Source of the DNA: Whalleya microplaca
Taxonomy: Eukaryota > Ascomycota > Sordariomycetes > Xylariales > Xylariaceae
DNA length: 64,000 nt
Assembly (NCBI GenBank): GCA_022497155.1
Contig: MU385769.1
Span: forward strand, 243,949-307,948
Direction: 5' to 3'
The position numbers and the translations under genes are program-made. The notes beneath the pieces are model-generated. The model did not search any database. It was not told the origin of the DNA and worked only from the letters and a program-made list of their open reading frames with translations. Shown here piece after piece: positions 44,757 through 56,821 of the stretch. The stretch's first letter is position 1. Each line of letters opens with the position of its first letter.

Positions 44757-46886
44757 TTATATCATGTTCGGAACCACGTAAGGTACGCCGGTAAGAGCCG
44801 AACGAGGTCTACCATAGGGCTGACCCATCATGGCATTCATCTCATGGTGTTCTAGAAGCTTCAGATACTCCCTACCGAGCCGCCATCGCCCACCCAACCG
44901 CACAAGGCACTTTTTGATCGTCTCCAGGCTTGTTTCGGCGACGGGGTCGGCGCTCTGCTTCCAGGTCGCCGCAAACGTGGCGGCCGCGGCGTATATAGCA
45001 TCGAGTACGAACGGCGGCGTCTTGACGAGGTCTTCGTCGAGGGTCGTGTAGGCGAACAGGTCCGCCGCGAAGTCGCGCACGTGCGCGGCCGTCTTCTTCA
45101 GCCCGTCCGCGGCCGCCATCTGCATCGACAGGTCGTCGTCCGTCCACAGCTGGTCGCGGACCCCGAGGGGGCCGGCCAGCCCGTCCGCGCCGTATGCGCC
45201 CAGCACCTTGATGATCGCGCTGAAGGTGAGACATCGTGCTCCGATGAGGGAGAAGTATGCGCTCGGCTGCGCCGCGAGGTCGGATTGTAGGCAGGTGCCC
45301 AGACCGTGCGCGGTCTCCGTAACGTTCGCGACTTCGTTGTAATCGGAGCGCTCGCCGTTGAGCTTGCGGATCTCGGCGCGCTGTGAGTGCCGCAGCATCT
45401 TGCCGACTACCAATGCGGCCTGGCATAGGCGGCCGAATGATGACTGGGACTGGGTGCGCGGGGACGAGACCGTGCTTTGGATTACCGAACTCATGTCGCC
45501 TGTATCCCAAGCGTCATCGTCCACGGGAAGGATCTCATTGGGTGATGGCTCGCCGCACAATGGACGCTTCTGCGAGCCGATAGACACCAATCGATCCATC
45601 ACATAGACGGCCCACCAAGTCCTTCGGCGTTCTTCAGCCTCTATCCAAGTTCCCTGCTAAAAGGGTTAGCGACAAGCGACAGGCTGACACAACGTAGTCG
45701 AATGTGGTGAAGAGACTTTCAGGGGGTTTATTAGCACCTACCGGCCTGCCTAGTACGCCACTACACTCTTTATAGGACGGTAGACCAATGAAGTCAGAAT
45801 ATCTCACACACGATGCCACTGTCATCCAAGCTGCTGGATAGATGCCGTGGCCATACTCATATAGAGCTACCAAGAGTAGCGCTTGTAGATGGTGTATTGA
45901 CACTGTGCCAACACTATCTAACAATGCTACAAATCTTTTCGAGGCTGTATAAAGATAATTTTCAGATGCTAGAAAACCACCTTGTGGCGACGATGCAACG
46001 AGCTTCATCGTTAGATATAGCAAAGCGACGTCGGCACCTGCATCCCATAATGGGTAAGGTGTGTTCATCTGTCTTTTAGATACTATGGGAAACCATGGGT
46101 GAATATCGCCGAAATACTCTATCATGGCTTGCTGGATTACGTCCCCATCTCCGATACATTGTAATATTTCCTAGCTAACATTAGCAAAAGACCTTGGAGA
46201 ATACGAAAAACTTGAGATCATCGTATTCCATTGTACTTGTCTCTCGGAACGAGGAGCCCATATTTAGGGTCAGTCAAAGGCCAACTTCTACAAGCATGCC
46301 ATTGTGTTGAACACGTTGTTCTGACCTTCGTTCATGTGTACTGTGGGGCCTGAAGGGAAACGAAAATACTTACTGAAGGCACATCAGAAACTGGCCTTGG
46401 AACTGATAGACCGGCTGATTTAAACAATGCCCTGTCTAGAAATAAAGCTGGTGGAAATGCACAGGGGCCGGTCTGCCACAGCGGTTCTCTGGGTAAAAGT
46501 TGCGGAGTAGGGGCGTGAGAAGGTGTGTCGCTGTGGGTGCTCAAGTGACTGAGACTAACTTCGGATCCGCCAGTAAGATTAAGTCGATTTTCTAATTCAT
46601 AGAGCCTCTCTTGTAAGGCTACAAGGTCTTCAGCTTTGGGAATCGGGGGTGGTTCCGAATAATCGCACATGCGCGCCATTCTAGTACAAAGGCTGCATGA
46701 TGGGAGGGCCTTGTCACATTTCCGCTTCTGCAGTCTATATGAGTTTCGCTGTCAACAACGTAGGTGACTAAGGCGACCAACTTGCTTTCGACACGAATAA
46801 CATGCTTGGTTTGCCTTTGAGACGCTTGCGGCCGGCGGCCCCCCGATGGCGCCCGCATCGTGGGGAAAGAGTACCATTCGCGTCAT
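44757..46886 (-). CDS. Zn2Cys6 transcription factor with fungal-specific TF domain
   Basis: Four exons, 46,886-46,782, 46,727-46,374, 46,170-45,742 and 45,653-44,757, encode 594 residues with consistent phase. The binuclear zinc cluster uses C29, C32, C39, C46, C49 and C56, a perfect Cx2Cx6Cx6Cx2Cx6C. It is interrupted by intron 1 after Gln35. A short coiled coil follows (ALQERLYELENRL). The middle homology region shows AMIEYFGDIHPWFPIVSK, and after the last join GTWIEAEERRRTWWAVYVMDRL, the hallmark of the fungal_trans domain. It is a nuclear DNA-binding regulator that probably recognises CGG-containing sites. The target is unknown. It lies 20 kb from the metabolic block, with unrelated genes between, so a link is only a guess. 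Start alternatives are the ATGs at 46,886 and 46,877. Confidence 0.9.
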
Positions 46887-49490
46887 TTTGGCGATCACGC
46901 GGAAGGTCGGAAGCGAAGCGTCGCTAAGGACTACTATCCCTTTGAAAGGAGATACTGCAGACAATTCTCACCCTCTAGAACCTATCGCCTATAAGATATA
47001 CGAACTGACATTTATTTCAAGTTGCGGCTCAAATCAGGGTAAGACACAGACAGGAACAGAACAAAGAGAGAATAAAAAGGATCAGGCCAAGTGATGACAG
47101 GGGAGTGTTCATGTGCATTGGGACCCCTGGATCTTCTTTGCTAGTTAGAAAGTTCCGCTAACTACTTGGACTTCCAGCCGAGTTGTCTACTAGTCAGAAG
47201 TCAAGCAGCAAGACGTCTCGATCGACATAAAATGTTACTCGGGTATACCGCATCGCCCTGAGGCAGGAATGTTGATCTCTAGGCTGAAATGGCGGGCTTG
47301 GAAAGATAGGTGTGGACCTATGATTAAACTCGATACATATCATCCCTGTTCGAGAGCTACATAACCTCTAGGCTCTACAATCCGTACTCCGAAACTCTCT
47401 ATTCTCAACTGATATTTCTCCATAAACAATGACACTTTATGTATGTACTTCTAACCCACACCATGTATGTATTAAGACATTAATTGAGGACTGCAGCACA
47501 TGCAGAGAGGGAAAGTGTATGCGTATTCCTTACGAAATATAGGTGGATATTGTGGAAACAGATCAAGGGGCGGCCGAAAGGACGATTTGCGGAGATAGAG
47601 CTCACCCCCCTGACCCCTCAAGCTTCTCTGCTGTGCCGCTCTGTCGGGATTCCACTTATAAGGTTATAGGGTTATGTAAGACTTCCTCAGGCCAGCAGCC
47701 ACTGATTTAATATGTTGCGCTATCTCTAATAGCCTACGAACGATATTGTAGTAGTAACAGAACTAAATACGGCCAGTTTTTTCCAAAAGACAAAAGTTTT
47801 ACTGCTATATAGAGCTTGAATTATATACTTGATTATATAAAAAGTATATAGGTCTAATAATTTAGATCCGTGGGTCGCTTGGTGCCACGCCATTGCGCTG
47901 TACTGCCCGAAATTCATTGACGGTTTGCATAGTCATCAAGCCATTGTAAGATGCTTACAGCCAACGTCCAAATGCAGCCCCAATGTGGGGACCAGAAGAC
48001 GCAGAAGCGGGAGGTTGGCACGTGGAAAAGAATGAAAACCCTGACATATTGTAGACATAAATAGACAAGGCTGCCTTTTGAAACAGTGGGCTGAAGTAGC
48101 AGCGGTGTTTTGAGTTTCTGATGCTTGCTGTCCGTAAATCAATAAGTCGTTGGACCAAGTTGACTATTTGATTGGGTATGTTGCATGTTACATACATAGT
48201 ATCAGTAGTCTAGTGGCACCATTTCGGCCAGCTGTATCTTGGGTTTCTTTTCGAATTATCTCATTGGCTTCATTGGTTTGCTCGATTGTGGCAGGACAGC
48301 TTTAATGCCAGCCAGGTAGCCAGGCAGGGAGGGGCATCAACTTCTTGAACCGTGATGAGCAACTTGCTACGTATGTGCACCAATCGATAGGCTCAGAAGC
48401 TTCTAAGTAACCAGGTTGGGATATAAGGAACACGACCATCAATTGGTCTGATCACACACAGCTTTCTCTGATGCAGGATTTAGTCAAGCACCAAGGCTAG
48501 ACGTCCTTCCAATTGTCGTTAGGCGAGTCTGATCTGCAGACTGCCGATGAATTAACTAGCATACGAGAAGGATATCCTCACCGCAATGGTGGGATGAGAA
48601 AGGAGGAGAAGCCAAACAGAAATCAAAGCTGCCGACTACCGGATCACGTGCCGGGATCCCATAGACTCAGCCCATACGTTATATATTATTATATACTACC
48701 GAAGAGAATGGTTGCCGAGCCAGTCTGCCTTGTTAACGTGGGGCTTACACATTGCGCCATACGTGCAGTATACACGTAGGTCTGCCCTTGAAATGATGTT
48801 TCGATATTCTGAAATCATGTGTTCCTCATGCGGGATTTGAATAGAAAATGCCTCTTTTATGAGACCATTAGCTATATCTTGACATCGGTTCAGGTCATAG
48901 CATGAAGGCCTTTTTTGCATGGGGAAATTATTATTATAGGAGCTCATTTGTACTGCAGATACCTCCGCTCTTTAGCTTCCGTCGTCGATCTCGAGATCTA
49001 GTAAACGAGATCGTTCGGCGCTTTTGGAGAAAAGGAGTAAACGGAAGTAAAGTTGATCCGTTCCTGCGTCAGACTGATTGCCAAGCAATGCGGGAAATTG
49101 AACATTATGCAAAGTTGCTGGTGGCCAATAGGCGCACGAAGTTCCCCTTATGATCCTTGTCCATAGATCAGACGTTCAGGGAATCAGAAAGCAGAGGTTG
49201 AGACCTTACTATGTAAATTGTAGTAGTAGCGAAGGTGAAGCATCTTAGAATACTGCGAGCTGAATGAGACCACGAAGAACTAAAAGGTTATTCTGGTCAT
49301 CACGGCTTCTGTTGAGCCATGACCTACGCCGTGCGGTGATAAAACGTGATATTCAAGCTATCTGATCGATCTTCCAGCGAGTCAACTGGCAAGCATAATT
49401 CGACAGCCGGGGCTTTGCTAGTCGCGCTGCGTCACAGATATTGTTCCGGTCTATGCGATACGGACCGGAAAGCCCAGGTTGCGTTGTTCG
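46887..49490. other. intergenic, 2.6 kb
   Basis: Divergent region between the Zn2Cys6 regulator (minus) and the J-protein (plus). A plus-strand frame of 83 codons at 48,902-49,153 starts with an ATG, but I do not recognise it and it may be chance. No RNA gene or repeat is evident. Confidence 0.45.
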
Positions 49491-52022
49491 ATGGCAGATC
49501 CCTCCACCAGGAGCATGAGAGACGTCGGCAGTAGTAGTGCTCGATCATCGAGGGTTCGCGCTCAACCCTCATCAGGAGCCTCGAGAAACTCATCGGCCAG
49601 GACATCTTCCGTGTATAATAATGATTATTTGCAGTCTCCAGCTTACCAGGCTCAATATGGCCCCAATGCCCCTAACTACGGGTCACTTGGGTTGCGATCC
49701 ACCGCCTCCCGTTTCTCCTTAAACGAGCAATTCGCCGCCACTCGAAGCGAATATGAGTTTGGATATGACGATGCATCTTCAATACTAGAACGAAGCACCA
49801 TTACATCACAGCCCCTTGGCGAGCTTACTGCTGAGAGCACAGCTGGTCCCAACACGGTACCAACAAATGCAGAATCCGCGGTTATTGTAGACTTCTATGA
49901 AATCTTGTGTCTACCACATCATGCATCATCTCAACACATCCGCCAAGCATATTTTCGTCTATTTACATTGCTGCACCCGGACGTGCAGCCGGCCAACTTT
50001 CGCCACGTGGCCGAGCATTATTTTGCGGCCATCCAGATCGCTTTTGAAACCCTCATTGATCCCTACCAGCGTCTACAGTACGATCTGGGCTATGAACAGG
50101 CCTGGTATCACGAGGTTTTTGTAGATAGCGAAACACTGGATGATGGCTACCGGCGTCGAATACCACTATTGATCGATGGTGACTTTGATACTTGGGAACT
50201 CGGCGCCAGGATCGATGCGCAGGAGATATATAAGCAGTCAAAACACGGTTCCCGGCAGGGATACCGAAGATTAAAGCCGATAGACTTTGAAATGAGCCGT
50301 TCCTTCTCGGTACAGCTACCGGAGGTCAACCATGTGTTCAAATGCGATGGTCGCATCACTGAGATATTCAACCTTAGCAAGCTTCTAGGAAGGAAGAAAA
50401 ACAGCATTGCTAATCGTATGAGTGGACTGGATAGTCATGAGGGGTATTTATGGAATCATGTAGCGAATGGTAACATCCTAACTATCCGGGCATCTGTCTA
50501 CGGCTTTCTCCAAAGCATTTCCTCGTTACCTTTTCCAGTCCTGTTTGACCATTATCAGCCAAGCTTTCCTGCTCCTCCTTTCAGAGATCGGTCCACTCAT
50601 CTTCAAGATGGACATTTATACCCCAAAATCACCGTTAAGCTACAGCACCGCTTGCTTGGGTCGGGAGCAAGTACGGGGCACAGCAAACAAAGTTATCCGT
50701 TCCCTGGCTCTGCACGAGGGCACGGCACAGCTCTTGTGGAACTCGAATCGGATGTGCTTCCCGACCCTGCAGTAGGTGTTCGGATATCGAAGAGTTTCGT
50801 TCTACCCTACGACAGCCATGCGAGTTTAATTCAACTTGCGGCCAAGTCAGCCCTATGGAACAGGCGGGCGCCCATGATCCAGTCGACCCTACAACGTCCA
50901 ACTGCCGGGGGCATGCTGTTCTGCAGCGTGGACAGCGGGGACTGGCGAGTGCATGCAGAGAAGACCTGCCGCTTCTTCTCTGACTTCTCCAAGATCAACA
51001 GGAGCTTTCTTAGTCTAGATACGCCACTCCACAGATCCCCCAAAGTAGAACTAGCGTACAAATTCCAGAGCTCGGCTTTCAACCCAAATAGCGGGTTGTT
51101 ATCAGATCGCCCTGTTGATCATGGTCTACGCGGTCTGGACTGGGACCTCGATCACAGGAGACAAGGGTCATGGACCATTTCAGCTACTGCAGAGCCGAAG
51201 TACCAAAGCAGTTCACTCAAGTACGCTTACGATATTGGCCTACAGTCACCTCCAGCTGTAGCCAAGAATGCAACTACAGGGGTGAGTGGTTCAGTCGGCC
51301 GACGAGTCCGCGTTGAAGCTGAGCTATCCTCAAATTCCTTCTGGTCAAGCTACCTTGCGCTACGGTGCTTGAAAAGAGTCGGGCGTTTCTCGAAATTAGG
51401 CTTCGAGTTAGGGCTCAGTACATATTCATTACACCTATCGCTATACTGGTCACGCCTTGGTCAGCGCCTCAGCTTGCCCTTCCTGATGTGTTCCAGAGCC
51501 AACCTGAACACTAGAATCCTGTTCTGGACTACATTCGTCCCTTTTGCCAGTCTTGCAGCGTGGGAGTTTTGGGGTCGCTTTATAGCACATCATCGCCGCC
51601 GTCGGCGCCAGCAGCTCGACACACAGGATACGCCATCTGACTCCAGTAACGATGTCCAGAGGCGTGCCGAGGCCGATCAGCTCACATCGCTAATGACGGC
51701 TGGTGCCCAGACCAGGCAAAAGGGCGAGTACTTGGAGAGCGGCCTCGTCATCCTGAGCGCCAAGTACGGTGTGAAAGCGCGGGACAACAGCAACGCATGG
51801 GGTGTCGAGGAGGTTGCGGACGTGACGGTGGCCGTCGCAGCGCTCGTAGACCACGGTCGCCTATGCATTCCTCGAGGGGTATGCAAGAGCAATCTTCTGG
51901 GCTTTTGGGACCCTGCACCGTCAGAGGAGAAGACGCTTCATGTGAGGTACTCATACGGGGGCAGGGAGGCCACAGTCGAGGTTACTGGCGACGACGAAGA
52001 GTTGATCTTGCCCACTACTTGA
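49491..52022 (+). CDS. DNAJC11-like J-domain protein with DUF3395
   Basis: A single exon of 843 residues; the start is the first ATG in frame (MADPSTRS). A Ser-rich N-terminus precedes the J domain at about 130-197: VDFYEILCLPHHASSQHIRQAY with HPD at 162-164. A central region rich in beta-strand character follows. The C-terminal domain (about 690-840: YLESGLVILSAKYGVK, LVDHGRLCIPRGVCKSNLLGFWDP, LHVRYSYGG) is DUF3395, the C-terminal module of DNAJC11. A hydrophobic segment FWTTFVPFASLAAWEFWG (about 682-699) precedes it. Human DNAJC11 associates with the mitochondrial outer membrane and the MIB/MICOS complex. The fungal relative probably also acts in mitochondria, as an Hsp70 co-chaperone or membrane organiser. 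The gene is complete. Confidence 0.9.
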   Translation: MADPSTRSMRDVGSSSARSSRVRAQPSSGASRNSSARTSSVYNNDYLQSPAYQAQYGPNAPNYGSLGLRSTASRFSLNEQFAATRSEYEFGYDDASSILERSTITSQPLGELTAESTAGPNTVPTNAESAVIVDFYEILCLPHHASSQHIRQAYFRLFTLLHPDVQPANFRHVAEHYFAAIQIAFETLIDPYQRLQYDLGYEQAWYHEVFVDSETLDDGYRRRIPLLIDGDFDTWELGARIDAQEIYKQSKHGSRQGYRRLKPIDFEMSRSFSVQLPEVNHVFKCDGRITEIFNLSKLLGRKKNSIANRMSGLDSHEGYLWNHVANGNILTIRASVYGFLQSISSLPFPVLFDHYQPSFPAPPFRDRSTHLQDGHLYPKITVKLQHRLLGSGASTGHSKQSYPFPGSARGHGTALVELESDVLPDPAVGVRISKSFVLPYDSHASLIQLAAKSALWNRRAPMIQSTLQRPTAGGMLFCSVDSGDWRVHAEKTCRFFSDFSKINRSFLSLDTPLHRSPKVELAYKFQSSAFNPNSGLLSDRPVDHGLRGLDWDLDHRRQGSWTISATAEPKYQSSSLKYAYDIGLQSPPAVAKNATTGVSGSVGRRVRVEAELSSNSFWSSYLALRCLKRVGRFSKLGFELGLSTYSLHLSLYWSRLGQRLSLPFLMCSRANLNTRILFWTTFVPFASLAAWEFWGRFIAHHRRRRRQQLDTQDTPSDSSNDVQRRAEADQLTSLMTAGAQTRQKGEYLESGLVILSAKYGVKARDNSNAWGVEEVADVTVAVAALVDHGRLCIPRGVCKSNLLGFWDPAPSEEKTLHVRYSYGGREATVEVTGDDEELILPTT

Positions 52023-52715
52023 CTAGTTGAAAAACGTTATATGATCTTGATGCATTGCTGTACAGAGCGTATGCCCTTTGATGATGATACCTATAAACCT
52101 ACCTAGTAATAGCCGATAAAGCCCCCTCCAACGTCTAACTTTAAGGTTTCATTAGCTGTGACAGGGTTTATTGAATCTCAGATCGCTTCAATCCGGATCC
52201 TTCATATGTATGGATTACTATCGTTAGATACACTGTAGGACAGCTGCAGAACCCTTCCCATTTATGGGACCCATCAGAACGGACTGCCGCCGGCTACATC
52301 TCACTTGGGTCATCTTATGAGCTCTCTTAAGATACATTTTTGTACGTCATGCATTCAGTTGTAATATGTGTGCATTACTCTAGCTACACAATATGCTATA
52401 GCTTGCGCCATTCGTCTCTCTTGTCTATTGGCTCTTCCCTGCAATCTTTGTTGTCTTCCTCTTCAATCAAAGAACCATTGACTTCTAAGAGCGAGGGGTC
52501 TCTGAGCTCCTTGCAGGCATCTCCCTATAGAAACGCCTCTATCCTCCAAGAGTTGAAAAGGGACGTTTATTAGAAAACCGTTACGATCCTCCATGAGTGG
52601 TACCCTCATCCTCCATAAGTTGAAACGCCACGTCCATTGAGAAGCCGTTGCAATTCTCCATGAGTTGTACAATGCTTGGATGAAATCTGTAGCTCGAGAG
52701 TCTGATCCCAACATA
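52023..52715. other. convergent intergenic region
   Basis: Between the stops of the J-protein (plus) and the first BTB gene (minus). It holds the 67-bp tandem duplication listed separately; no gene is supported. Confidence 0.5.
52541..52674. repeat. 67-bp imperfect tandem duplication
   Basis: Two adjacent units, 52,541-52,607 and 52,608-52,674. Both begin ATCCTCCA followed by AGTTGAAA, then share ACGTYYATTRAGAA, CCGTT and CTCCATGAGT. They lie just downstream of the minus-strand BTB gene's stop. Confidence 0.75.
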
Positions 52716-53437
52716 CTAAGCCAAGAGAGATCGGAGCAGATCACCCTTCGCTATGTTGGAGTATATGTAACGAATAGGGGCCACAAGGTCCTCGAGAGAC
52801 TGGTAATAATCCACCCAGGCTAGGAGTGTCCGATGTAGTTTATAAAGCACAAGTTTTTGAAGGGGTCGCATATCATACTTGTTGGCAGTATCATATAGTT
52901 GTATGTGGGCAAGGAATACCTTCGAATTGTCTAGGTTTGCGACTTCCATTTTCTCGGGGAAAAATACGAGAGGATAGAAGCTCGGTTTGGGATGTAGATC
53001 CAGGAATCTTTGTACGACCATCTTGTGATGTCTCCATTCAGGAAAAGCCTCTTCCATACATTCTCCTTTGCGTGACCATTCTCTCTTCCCATCGGCTTCT
53101 AGGTCGCTGATTTTGAAAGCAGAAGGTGCACTTCGGGGATGACCTTCGGGGGTTGTGTAGTCGCCAGAGTAAGCGAATTCGGCGAGCCGAACGAAGGTAT
53201 CTGCGTCTATATCATCCCAAACAACTTCGCCTTGATGGGCAATACTCGTGAGTCTATCAATCAGTGTATTTAGAGATTCTGAAAGCTGACGAAGCGCGTG
53301 CTCGTGGACAGTAAATTCTCGCTTGTCTGGTCCCACAAGGAAGCGCAACCGCGCTCCTGTTATGATACTAGAGAACGTCAGTGTTGTGTTTCGCTTCAAT
53401 TTAAATGCAAAGCTTACCGCGCAAATGGCTAATCCAT
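52716..53437 (-). pseudogene. BTB/POZ-domain protein with a stop at codon 3
   Basis: By comparison with its neighbour at 54.7-55.7 kb, exon 1 is 53,437-53,418 and exon 2 is 53,367-52,716, joined in phase across a 50-bp intron (GTAAGC to CTCTAG). Exon 1 reads ATG GAT TAG, so the third codon is a stop (53,431-53,429). Exon 2 is otherwise open for 217 residues: ARLRFLVGPDKREFTVHEHA, then VVWDDIDADTFVRLAEFAYSGDY, a clear BTB fold, and a C-terminal helical part (LYDTANKYDMRPLQKLVLYKLHRTL). The domain itself lacks disruption, so the loss is recent, or translation starts at another exon or codon. No other ATG lies before FLVGP in this frame. Fungal BTB proteins of this type mostly lack known partners; some act as cullin-3 adaptors. 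Confidence 0.7.
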
Positions 53438-54740
53438 CTTAAGGCTTCAGTCTGGTGCTTATGACTTGTAGGTAGATGAAGAGAAATCCAGCTCGAATTC
53501 AGACCGTGTATCCGCAGAGGAAGTCTATTTAGCTTAGAACATGTTTCCGACAGAATAATAAGTTGGGAGCAAACACCAACAGATCTGCAATTGCCCGTAG
53601 CTATGATGCGACCTATGCAACAACAAGGCATGTAATTTTAACTATTCCTTGACAATTCAGAACGATCTCGCCATGATATCATACGGAAGAATTCAACCAG
53701 GACTGATATATGAGGATAGGGGTATAAAGGACAAGATATCACAGTGGAGGACATTCTTCCATCAGCATACCCTACTAATTGTATAAAATGGTAGCACCTG
53801 CTTTGGCTCCAGCGGGAGAGTCGTCAAAATAGTCCCACAACCATACCAAAGCAACACCAACAATATGGATTCGATTTATACAACAACCGGTGGTTTTCAA
53901 GTAAAGGTCCAGTAGCTAGATACCACACTTCCCCTCACTCAAACGCCGCTATCAAACGCCGTGAAATACACTCATTTCAAACGGCGCCGTTAGCGGCTAT
54001 CCGGAACACTTCCAACGGCACGCACTCATTCAACGCCGTCAGCCGAATCGACCCACACGCTTTTTACGTCACTGTCAAACAGGACGCCAACCAACTGCCA
54101 CGGAACAAATGACATAAAAGAGATTCCCCGATAAGCCAGCTGAGGCGAAGTTCCGGTAGCTATACGCTGGAGACGTACCTGGAGGATCTGAAGGTCAGGA
54201 GACTGGAGGTCGCCGGTACCAACGAGAGCATTGGGCTTCCTGTTAAACCCCGGTTCTATGATACATTGGATAGGGATATGAAGGACAATATATCACAATG
54301 GATGACATCCTTCCAGCAGCATGCCCTACTACTTGTATCAAGAACACCTACAAATCAAAGGTCAGAATATTTACTTGCTACATTCAACTTTTTCCGGGTA
54401 TGTACGGTTAACCAATATAAGTGTATAAGATAGAAGCCCTAGATAAACCATTATACGAAATATGCCGACAGGGTTGTCGTAAGATAACATAATGCCTATA
54501 TTCCTAAACATTTTTGGATGTGCAAAGCCATATCGGTGCTTTAATTCACATGGTATGGCAATACATCGCAGATTTTCGCAAAAGTACCTGTTCCAGTCGT
54601 TTTTACGGTCAATATTGAAGATGCAATTGACATAAGTCCAATACTACACTGTGGTATAAACTATTCCAGGTCCTAATAGAATCTTCATCGTATGCCGTAT
54701 TTCGTCCTGAATCTTGCCATCTGGAATTTCCGTATCCTCT
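53438..54740. other. spacer between BTB genes with a duplicated coding-like module
   Basis: Contains two related plus-strand segments. Copy A is at about 53,708-53,784 and copy B at about 54,258-54,338. Copy B lies in a frame open from 54,113 to 54,433 without an early ATG (VKPRFYDTLDRDMKDN, then ISQWMTSFQQHALLLVS). Copy A gives KDKISQWRTFFHQHTLLIV in a shorter frame. Between them is a CGCCG-rich tract at about 53,940-54,055. Confidence 0.5.
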
Positions 54741-55708
54741 CTATTCCAAGACCTCCATCGCTCTCAGGGTTTCAAGGACTAGCTCTGAGGACATCTTGAA
54801 CATGGTACGAGCTTCGTAAGACCCAGTCCAGTCAAGGCAGAGAAGGTGTAGACCTAGCACGCCTCTAATTTTATCTCTTTCTCTCGTGTTCTCCATTATG
54901 TATTCCACAACTGGGATCAGATCATGATATACTCTCCCCAATGGCACATAAAACAGAGTATTGCGCATCTTTCGAAGTGCATCAGCCCTCAAGAGCTGGA
55001 TATCATCTAGTGTGTCAAAAACATGCTGTGTTAGCTTCTCAAGGCCATCGTTCTAGAAAAGAACCACGTATGTATCCCACTTACTGCTATAAGTTAGCTG
55101 CCACAGAAAAAGATACTCAAGAGGTTACTCGGAAAAGCGAGACTTGATAGTCTCAAAACGACATAATTTCATACATACCATCGAGCTGCCAGGACGTACA
55201 TCTTGGCCAAATACTCAAGCCGCCTGAGATAGCCGAGATACTTGCCAGGTGTGGGTTGGTCGAAGGGAGAGTATGCACAGGCTGCATCACGGAGAGTCTC
55301 CAAGACGATATGAGGAATTTTAGACCTTGATGTTCGCAGACTCGAGGTCGAAAGGCACACCTAATAATCCTTCCCATAATTGTGTAAGGAATCGTCAATG
55401 AGAGAGGGTTCCGGTACATCAAAATCGCCCAAGTAGGCGAATCGTCGCAGTCCTTCGAAGACCGGTACCTCGACATCGGACCAAATTGCTTGTTTCGTAG
55501 TAGCCTCACTCCACCCGCCGGTTATGAGAGTTTCGAAGTATTGGGCTAGTCGGATAAAGACCGCTTGATGGACAACGAACTCAGTGGCGGTTGGTCCAAC
55601 CAGAAAGATAAACCTAGTGTCGGAATCGCTGTGCCACGTCAGTGACTTCAATTAACTAATTGCATGCGAGAATCAAGTGACTTACCGTTCTGAAGGAATT
55701 GAATCCAT
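54741..55708 (-). CDS. BTB/POZ-domain protein, second paralogue
   Basis: Exon 1 (55,708-55,686, MDSIPSE) joins exon 2 (from 55,628) through a GTAAGT/ACAG intron. Exon 2 gives DTRFIFLVGPTATEFVVHQA, then IWSDVEVPVFEGLRRFAYLGDF, a BTB domain. The frame meets TAG at 55,363-55,361 after NYGKDY and continues as LRTSRSKIPHIVLETLRDAA and YLAKMYVLAARWY. An intron follows from about 55,186 to 55,055, and the last exon encodes NDGLEKLTQHVFDTLDDIQL through EVLE. The TAG could be the end of a 57-bp intron (GTACCG at 55,417 to TTAG at 55,361), which would restore the frame. It could also be a nonsense mutation; the conserved-looking VPEP in the removed part favours the latter. Status is therefore uncertain. 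Confidence 0.6.
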
Positions 55709-56821
55709 GTTGATCTTGTGCGGTATTACGCAGCAGTGCGATGTGGAAAGGAATCCAAATGAATGATGTTAAGATAATTGTCATATGTGGTATTGGAAAA
55801 CACTCACAGCTCAGACAGAGACCTATAACAGAATAAAAGTATCCCGTGCAAAAGGTCCAAACATGTTAGATATGATCCGAATCCTAAACCCAGAATGAGG
55901 TCACCATTAGGACGCAAATGTCCAAGAGATAAGTAATTGTAAGACGCTACGACACAACAACTGCTTCCTTCCTTGATATTTAGGTAATTAAATGCGTCGA
56001 GTGTGGCTGCAACGGCTATTCCAGAGTAGATGGAAGAGAAAAGAATGACTTGTATCATAGTCGAGTCATCCCTGGTATGCCCTTTAAGTCCTTCGAGTCA
56101 CGCTTGCCTCCACCTATATTTTTTCCTGGAAGCACTAGCATAGACCGTAGGTAGGTAGTTACTCTTCCATTACATTTGATTCACATTCGGACAGTACAAT
56201 CTTAAAGCGATCCCTACGCCATCGTTTTCTCCCCTAGCGTGACGATGAAAACCTTGGAGAGCACCGAGTTCAACCGTTTAAAACTAACCGGCCTCGATAG
56301 CCTTCCAGCTAGTATGGTTTCCAGGGTGTTCCTGACTAACCTATGTTACGAGTGCGACTCTGTGTATAAATATATCAAGAACTATCCTTCAATACTGGAG
56401 TCTTAAGGGTCACTGTAGCCTCAACAAGAGTCATAGGACCACTGACAATTGGACTTTTACTGAATTCATTCATTCCCACCAGTCTTTATGTTCGTGGATA
56501 TTTCAAAATTCTTAAACCGGTGACATCTAGGTTTACTCTCCGATAGGAAGTAATGCCAAATGCTGATTGATCTTCCTGGCCAATTAAACCTCGAGCAGAG
56601 TTCTAGTTACTCCGATGGCGTCTGCTTCACTGGAATAAGTTCTAAAAACTGAGAAAGACGGTTCTTGTGTTTATCTCGGCAAGTACAACTTAAGTATAAT
56701 CACGCCAACGATAATAGAGGATAAGCAAGATTGAATGAGATATTAGCACATATACGAGATGGCTTTAATTCCCCTTTTCACAGTTTGTAGAAACCTTACT
56801 TGACTCGTGCTATGATAGCCC
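55709..56821. other. intergenic, about 1.1 kb, with a possible small secreted protein
   Basis: A minus-strand frame at 56,058-55,804 starts with an ATG and a hydrophobic leader (MIQVILFSSIYSGIAVAATLD) and encodes 84 residues with a CC pair. It could be a small secreted protein or the first exon of one, but it lacks recognisable features. The rest holds nothing I can identify. Confidence 0.3.
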
